64,000 bases of DNA from Jeongeupia naejangsanensis (GTDB lineage Bacteria > Pseudomonadota > Gammaproteobacteria > Burkholderiales > Chitinibacteraceae), in NCBI RefSeq assembly GCF_016865585.1, contig NZ_JAESND010000002.1:471467-535466 (forward strand), written 5' to 3'. The translations under genes were made by a program, and so were the position numbers. This document shows positions 60,285 to 64,000 of the stretch, piece after piece (the stretch's first letter is position 1; each line of letters starts with the position of its first letter). Under the pieces are notes generated by a model. The model saw only the letters and a program-made list of their open reading frames with translations, was not told the DNA's origin and searched no databases.

Positions 60285-60712
60285 TGGATGCGGCCGAGCG
60301 CCAGCGCCTCGATGCAGCCTATCGCGCCACGCGTTATGTGGTGCCGGCGCTGCGGCTGGGCTTGCGCATCGGCCGGCATCACTCCGATCTCGACGCCGTG
60401 CTCCTGCAGTACGGCGTTGTTGCGTGGGCCTTTGTCTCGGCGGCGAATCCGCGTTCGGTTGCGCTGTGCGAGCACGAGAATCGCGCGCGGCACCAGAATC
60501 TGCTCGATGCCTTGCGGTGGTGCAGCCTCGTCTGCTTCGAGGGTGCCGGCGAGCCGCTGCTGCCGGGCTGGGCGCCGGAGCCCTCCGTCCTGGTGCTCGG
60601 CCTGTCGCAGGCCGACGCAGTCCGGTTGGGGTGCGAGTTTGATCAGCATGCTGTGGTCTGCGGCGTGCTGAGTAGCCCTGCGGTGTTGTGCTGGTGCGAT
60701 GCCGGCGTCTAG
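60284..60712 (+). CDS. DUF3293 protein
   Basis: 142 residues. Family features: YRATRYVVPALRLGLRIG near 12-30, VAWAFVSAANPRSVALCEHEN near 49-69, WAPEPSVLVLGLSQADAVRLG near 106-126 and FDQHAVVCG. Small cytoplasmic proteins of unknown role. The ATG shares its A with the stop codon of suhB (TAATGG), so they are translated from one mRNA. Confidence 0.85.
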   Translation: MDAAERQRLDAAYRATRYVVPALRLGLRIGRHHSDLDAVLLQYGVVAWAFVSAANPRSVALCEHENRARHQNLLDALRWCSLVCFEGAGEPLLPGWAPEPSVLVLGLSQADAVRLGCEFDQHAVVCGVLSSPAVLCWCDAGV

Positions 60713-60824
60713 TTTGATTCGACGTTTTTCCTTCCGTGCACTATTGAGCAGTATCAAGGCCGTCATCGTCGCAATTGGGCGATAACGGGGATATTGATTG
60801 CGCCTTCGTTCCGGGGTGGACGTC

Positions 60825-61769
60825 ATGCGTGCGCGGTGGTGTGTCCTTGTCTCTCTGTGGCTGGCTGCGTGTAGCGACCGGGTGCCCGACGTATTCCAAG
60901 GGTATGTCGAGGGCGAGTTCGTCCAGCTGGCGGCGTCGCAGTCGGGGCGGCTGGACCGGTTGATGGTGCAGCGTGGTCAGCAACTGGCGCGCGATGCGGC
61001 GCTGTTTGCGCTCGATGCCGTCGACGAAAAGGCGGCGCAGCAACAGGCACAACGCCTGCTCGATGCCGCAGCGGCGCAGCTTGCCGACTTGCAGACTGGC
61101 AAGCGCCCGCAGGAAATCAATGTGACCCGCGCACAGCTTGATCAGGCCGCGGCGCAGGCCCGCAAATCCCGCTTGCAGATGGGGCGGGATGAAGCCCAGT
61201 TCCGTAGCGGTTTCGTATCGCAGGCACGACTCGACGAGAGCAGGGCGCAAGCCGAGGCGGACGCGGCGCGGGTGCTGGAGTTGCAGCGTCAGCTCGATGT
61301 GGCGCGCCTGCCGGGCCGGGATGAGCAGATCAGGGCGCAATCGGCGCAAGTCGGTGCGGCCAGGGCTGCGCTGGCACAGGCGGATTGGCAGCTTGAGCAG
61401 AAATCGGTGCGCGCCCCGGCTGCCGGGTTGGTCTTCGATACGATGTATCGCGAAGGTGAATGGGTGCTGGCCGGTAGCCCGGTGGTCCGGATGCTGCCGC
61501 CGGGCAATATCAAGGTGCGTTTTTTCGTGCCCGAGTCGCGCCTGGGTGCCGTCCGTGTCGGTCAGCATGTGCAGTTGACGTGTGACGGTTGTGCGAAACC
61601 GGTCACGGCAACGGTGTCTTATATATCTCCGCGTGCCGAGTACACGCCGCCGGTCATCTTCAGCAACGAAACGCGCGCCAAGCTGGTGTTCATGATCGAG
61701 GCCTTGCCGGATCAGGCAGTGGCGGCCGCGCTGCATCCGGGGCAACCGGTGACGGTGGCTGTGCGATGA
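60825..61769 (+). CDS. HlyD/membrane-fusion lipoprotein of an ABC exporter
   Basis: 314 residues from ATG 60825 (GGGGTGG upstream). Signal with lipobox LWLAACS (Cys at 17), so an inner-membrane-tethered periplasmic lipoprotein. Biotinyl-lipoyl-like N-terminal part (QLAASQSGRLDRLMVQRGQQ), an alpha-hairpin rich in Ala/Gln (AAQQQAQRLLDAAAAQLADL ...) and C-terminal APAAGLVFDTMYREGEWVLAG beta-barrel. Adapter like YbhG/EmrA. First gene of a coupled three-gene exporter. Confidence 0.92.
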   Translation: MRARWCVLVSLWLAACSDRVPDVFQGYVEGEFVQLAASQSGRLDRLMVQRGQQLARDAALFALDAVDEKAAQQQAQRLLDAAAAQLADLQTGKRPQEINVTRAQLDQAAAQARKSRLQMGRDEAQFRSGFVSQARLDESRAQAEADAARVLELQRQLDVARLPGRDEQIRAQSAQVGAARAALAQADWQLEQKSVRAPAAGLVFDTMYREGEWVLAGSPVVRMLPPGNIKVRFFVPESRLGAVRVGQHVQLTCDGCAKPVTATVSYISPRAEYTPPVIFSNETRAKLVFMIEALPDQAVAAALHPGQPVTVAVR

Positions 61770-62689
61770 ATGAGGCGCTGGCCATCGATATTACCGGTCT
61801 GACCAAACGGTTCGGCGATCGGCTGGTGGTCGACGATGTGGCATTGCAGGTCAGGCAGGGCGAGATCTTCGGTTTCCTCGGCCCGAATGGTAGTGGCAAG
61901 ACGACGACGATCCGGATGGTGTGCGGTCTGCTGACGCCCGATGCTGGCGAGGGGCGCTGTCTCGGTTTCGATATTCGCCGCGAGCGCGAGGCGATCAAGC
62001 GCCGGGTCGGCTACATGACGCAGCGCTTCTCGTTCTGGGATGACCTGACGATCCGCGAGAACCTCGATTTCATCGCGCGGGTCTACGGCCTGAGCGGGCG
62101 TCGCGCCAGGGTGGACGCCTCGCTCGATCAGCTCGGGCTCGCCACGCGTGCGGGTCAGCTGGCCGGGGCTTTGTCCGGCGGCTGGAAGCAGCGGCTGGCC
62201 CTGGCCGCCTGCATGCTGCACGAGCCCGAGCTCCTGTTGCTGGATGAGCCGACCGCGGGGGTCGATCCCGCGGCGCGGCGCGATTTCTGGGAGGAGCTGC
62301 ACCGGCTGGCTGCGCGCGGGGTCTCGGTGCTGGTGAGCACGCACTATATGGATGAGGCGGAGCGTTGCCACAAGCTCGCGTACATTGCCTACGGGCGCTT
62401 GCTGGCGCAGGGTACGGCGGCCGAAATCGTTGCCGGACAGAAGCTGTCGACCTGGCAGGTCCGCGGTCCGGACCTGACCGGGCTGGCGCAGCGCTTGCGT
62501 GGGCAGCCCGGCATTGATCAGACCGTTGCATTCGGCGATGCGATGCACGTCAGCGGGAGTGAGCCGGTCACGCTGGAGGCCACGTTGCGGCGTGAGTTGC
62601 TTGTGGCGGATTATGAGTGCCGGCCGGTCGAGACGGGGCTGGAAGACGTATTCATACATATGATGTCCCAGGTACGGAGTGGGGTATGA
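61766..62689 (+). CDS. ABC exporter ATP-binding protein
   Basis: 307 residues. Walker A GPNGSGKTTTIRM near 37, signature LSGGWKQRLALA near 135, Walker B LLLLDEPTAGVDP near 155, His switch STHYMDEAERC. Family of YbhF/CcmA-type (drug or polyketide exporter) ATPases. Start ATGA overlaps the HlyD-type gene; stop ATGA overlaps the permease start. Confidence 0.94.
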   Translation: MNEALAIDITGLTKRFGDRLVVDDVALQVRQGEIFGFLGPNGSGKTTTIRMVCGLLTPDAGEGRCLGFDIRREREAIKRRVGYMTQRFSFWDDLTIRENLDFIARVYGLSGRRARVDASLDQLGLATRAGQLAGALSGGWKQRLALAACMLHEPELLLLDEPTAGVDPAARRDFWEELHRLAARGVSVLVSTHYMDEAERCHKLAYIAYGRLLAQGTAAEIVAGQKLSTWQVRGPDLTGLAQRLRGQPGIDQTVAFGDAMHVSGSEPVTLEATLRRELLVADYECRPVETGLEDVFIHMMSQVRSGV

Positions 62690-63822
62690 GCTGGCGGGCG
62701 GCGCTGGGTCGCTGGTGGGGCATCGTGCTCAAGGAGTTCCTGCAGCTGCGTCGGGACCGGATCACCTTCGGCATGATCGTCGGCTTGCCGATCGTCCAGC
62801 TGACGCTATTCGGCTATGCAATCAACAGCGATCCGAAGCAGATGCCGACGGCGGTCGTGATGGCCGATCACAGCGAGTTCACCCGCAGCTACGTCGCGGC
62901 GATGCGCAACTCGGACTATTTCAGGGTTGTCGGCGAATTGCCGGATGAGGTGCGGGCGCGTGCGGCGCTGGCGCGCGGAGATGTGTTGTTTGTTCTTAAT
63001 GTGCCGGCCGGATTTACACGCTCGCTGCTGCGGGGCGAGCGGCCGGCGCTGCTGGTCGAAGCCGACGCCACCGATCCGATGGCGACGTCGGTTGCACTTG
63101 CTGCTGTCCAGCAACTGGCCGAGTCGGTGGCGGACAAGGATCTGCGCGGTGCGCTGGCGCCGTTGGCCGGCGGCAAGCCGGCGTTCGAGGTGCGCGTGCA
63201 CCGTTTATATAATCCCGAGGGCAATACCCAGTTCAATACCGTGCCGGGTCTGATGGGCGTCATTCTGACCATGACCATGGTGATGATGACCGGGCTGGCA
63301 ATGACACGCGAACGCGAGCGCGGGACGATGGAAAACCTGCTGGCGACGCCGGTGCGGCCGATCGAGGTCATGACCGGCAAGATCGTGCCCTATGTGGCGA
63401 TCGGGCTGGTGCAGGCAAGCATCATCCTGCTGGCGGCGCGTTATGTGTTTGGAGTGCCGTTTGCCGGGAGCCTGCTCGCGGTTTACGTCTCGGCGCTGGT
63501 GTTCATCGCGGCCAACCTCGCCGTCGGCATCACGCTGTCGTCATTGGCGCAGAACCAGTTGCAGGCAATGCAGCTGACGATGTTCTACTTTCTCCCGAAC
63601 ATGCTGCTGTCCGGCTTCATGTTCCCGTTTCAGGGGATGCCGGGTTGGGCGCAGATCATAGGTAGTGCGCTGCCGCTGACGCATTTCAACCGGTTGATCC
63701 GCGGCATCCTGCTCAAGGGCAACGGCTGGGCCGAACTTTGGCCCAATATCTGGCCCTTGCTGCTGTTTACGGCGTTGGTGATGCTGGTTGCCGTACGCTT
63801 TTATCGGCGCACACTTGATTGA
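62686..63822 (+). CDS. ABC-2 type exporter permease
   Basis: 378 residues. N-terminal helix (ITFGMIVGLPIVQLTLFGY), a large periplasmic part (about 50-170) and 5 further helices; ABC2_membrane features such as GLAMTRERERGTMENLLATP and LLSGFMFPFQGMP. Like YbhS/YbhR; here a single permease, so it probably works as a homodimer with the ATPase and the HlyD adapter. Substrate unknown. A second permease (as in ybhFSR) is absent within the window. Confidence 0.93.
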   Translation: MSWRAALGRWWGIVLKEFLQLRRDRITFGMIVGLPIVQLTLFGYAINSDPKQMPTAVVMADHSEFTRSYVAAMRNSDYFRVVGELPDEVRARAALARGDVLFVLNVPAGFTRSLLRGERPALLVEADATDPMATSVALAAVQQLAESVADKDLRGALAPLAGGKPAFEVRVHRLYNPEGNTQFNTVPGLMGVILTMTMVMMTGLAMTRERERGTMENLLATPVRPIEVMTGKIVPYVAIGLVQASIILLAARYVFGVPFAGSLLAVYVSALVFIAANLAVGITLSSLAQNQLQAMQLTMFYFLPNMLLSGFMFPFQGMPGWAQIIGSALPLTHFNRLIRGILLKGNGWAELWPNIWPLLLFTALVMLVAVRFYRRTLD

Positions 63823-63850
63823 TGCTGGGGCGGTGGGTTTTGGTGTTGAA

Positions 63851-63896
63851 AAATTTCACTTTCCGATCAACGGTTTATCGGTTCGGCGTGAAATTT
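63851..63896. repeat. Nested inverted repeats after the ABC exporter
   Basis: AAATTTCAC (63851-63859) and GTGAAATTT (63888-63896) are perfect 9-bp arms; inside, CCGAT and ATCGG add a second arm pair. There is no U tract, so it is not a plain terminator; it could be an upstream control element of the following promoter. Confidence 0.45.
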
Positions 63897-63910
63897 GTTC
63901 GGGCGGGGTG

Positions 63911-63939
63911 TTGACGGGGGAAGGGGAAGTGCTTAAAGT
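63911..63939 (+). promoter_or_regulatory. Strong candidate promoter, possibly for a stable-RNA operon
   Basis: TTGACG at 63911-63916 and TAAAGT at 63934-63939 with 17-base spacing (5 of 6 and 4 of 6 to consensus). A GC-rich discriminator (TGCG) follows, then GCTGATGACGCAGCGAAAG, a sequence of the type found in betaproteobacterial rRNA leaders. The gene itself lies beyond the window. rRNA identity is inference. Confidence 0.45.
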
Positions 63940-64000
63940 TGCGTTCTCTGCTGATGACGCAGCGAAAGAAACGAAGCGAAACCCGCCGAGTTTACCGAGC

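Overview
The window reads as a contiguous piece of chromosome from a high-GC betaproteobacterium, most likely in or near the Neisseriales (Chromobacterium/Jeongeupia-like). This is inferred from the gene set and protein style, not from a marker gene: lolD with a single LolC/E-type partner, minCDE, tightly packed housekeeping operons and intrinsic terminators of the type AACGGGGCC-loop-GGCCCCGTT. No CRISPR array, tRNA gene, insertion sequence or prophage gene was seen. Almost everything is single-copy core or metabolic gene content, with one clearly low-GC insert (a pentapeptide-repeat gene near 5.2 kb).

Layout. 0-1.5 kb: 3' end of cstA and its YbdD-type partner. 1.5-4.9 kb: FNR-controlled nirB-nirD plus an uncharacterised third gene. 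5.0-10 kb (minus): pentapeptide protein, a lysophospholipid transporter/acyltransferase fusion, an M23 peptidase and anmK. 10.2-14 kb: small unknown gene, then a four-gene minus-strand operon lolC-lolD-K+ channel-deacetylase. 14.1-18.5 kb: cfa, pflA and pflB, the last with a perfect FNR box. 18.9-25.4 kb (minus): prfC, a three-PAS sensor kinase and uup. 25.5-32.3 kb: an MltF-like lytic transglycosylase, glnD, map and minCDE. 32.4-36.7 kb: two tandem PEP-synthase regulator genes facing ppsA. 36.8-43 kb: a complete astCADBE arginine succinyltransferase operon. 43-50 kb: NlpC/P60 hydrolase, unknown gene, UbiB-like kinase, pirin-like gene with a small exported protein, azoR with a divergent LysR regulator, and an orphan amino-acid binding protein. 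50.2-52.9 kb: sufE/sufS, nudB and two tiny genes. 53-56.1 kb: an aberrant pyruvate-kinase-like gene with two permeases. 56.5-58.5 kb: EEP hydrolase and clsB. 58.5-60.7 kb: trmJ, suhB and a DUF3293 gene. 60.8-63.8 kb: a HlyD-ABC-permease exporter. The end carries a strong promoter that may belong to a stable-RNA operon beyond the window.

Physiology implied: a facultative anaerobe that ferments through pyruvate formate-lyase and detoxifies or assimilates nitrite with NirBD (both with perfect TTGAT-N4-ATCAA FNR sites), takes up peptides or pyruvate through CstA, degrades arginine to glutamate and succinate through AST, and switches to gluconeogenesis through PpsA.

The most notable observations are: (1) the two tandem PpsR paralogues, each of which has lost a different conserved residue (P-loop Gly to Ala in one, N-terminal SDxT Asp to Gly in the other); (2) the pyruvate-kinase-like protein with a rewritten DTKGPEIR motif in an operon with TSUP and AEC permeases; (3) a YbdD-type CstA partner with an internally duplicated motif; (4) a conserved-looking unknown gene in the nir operon.
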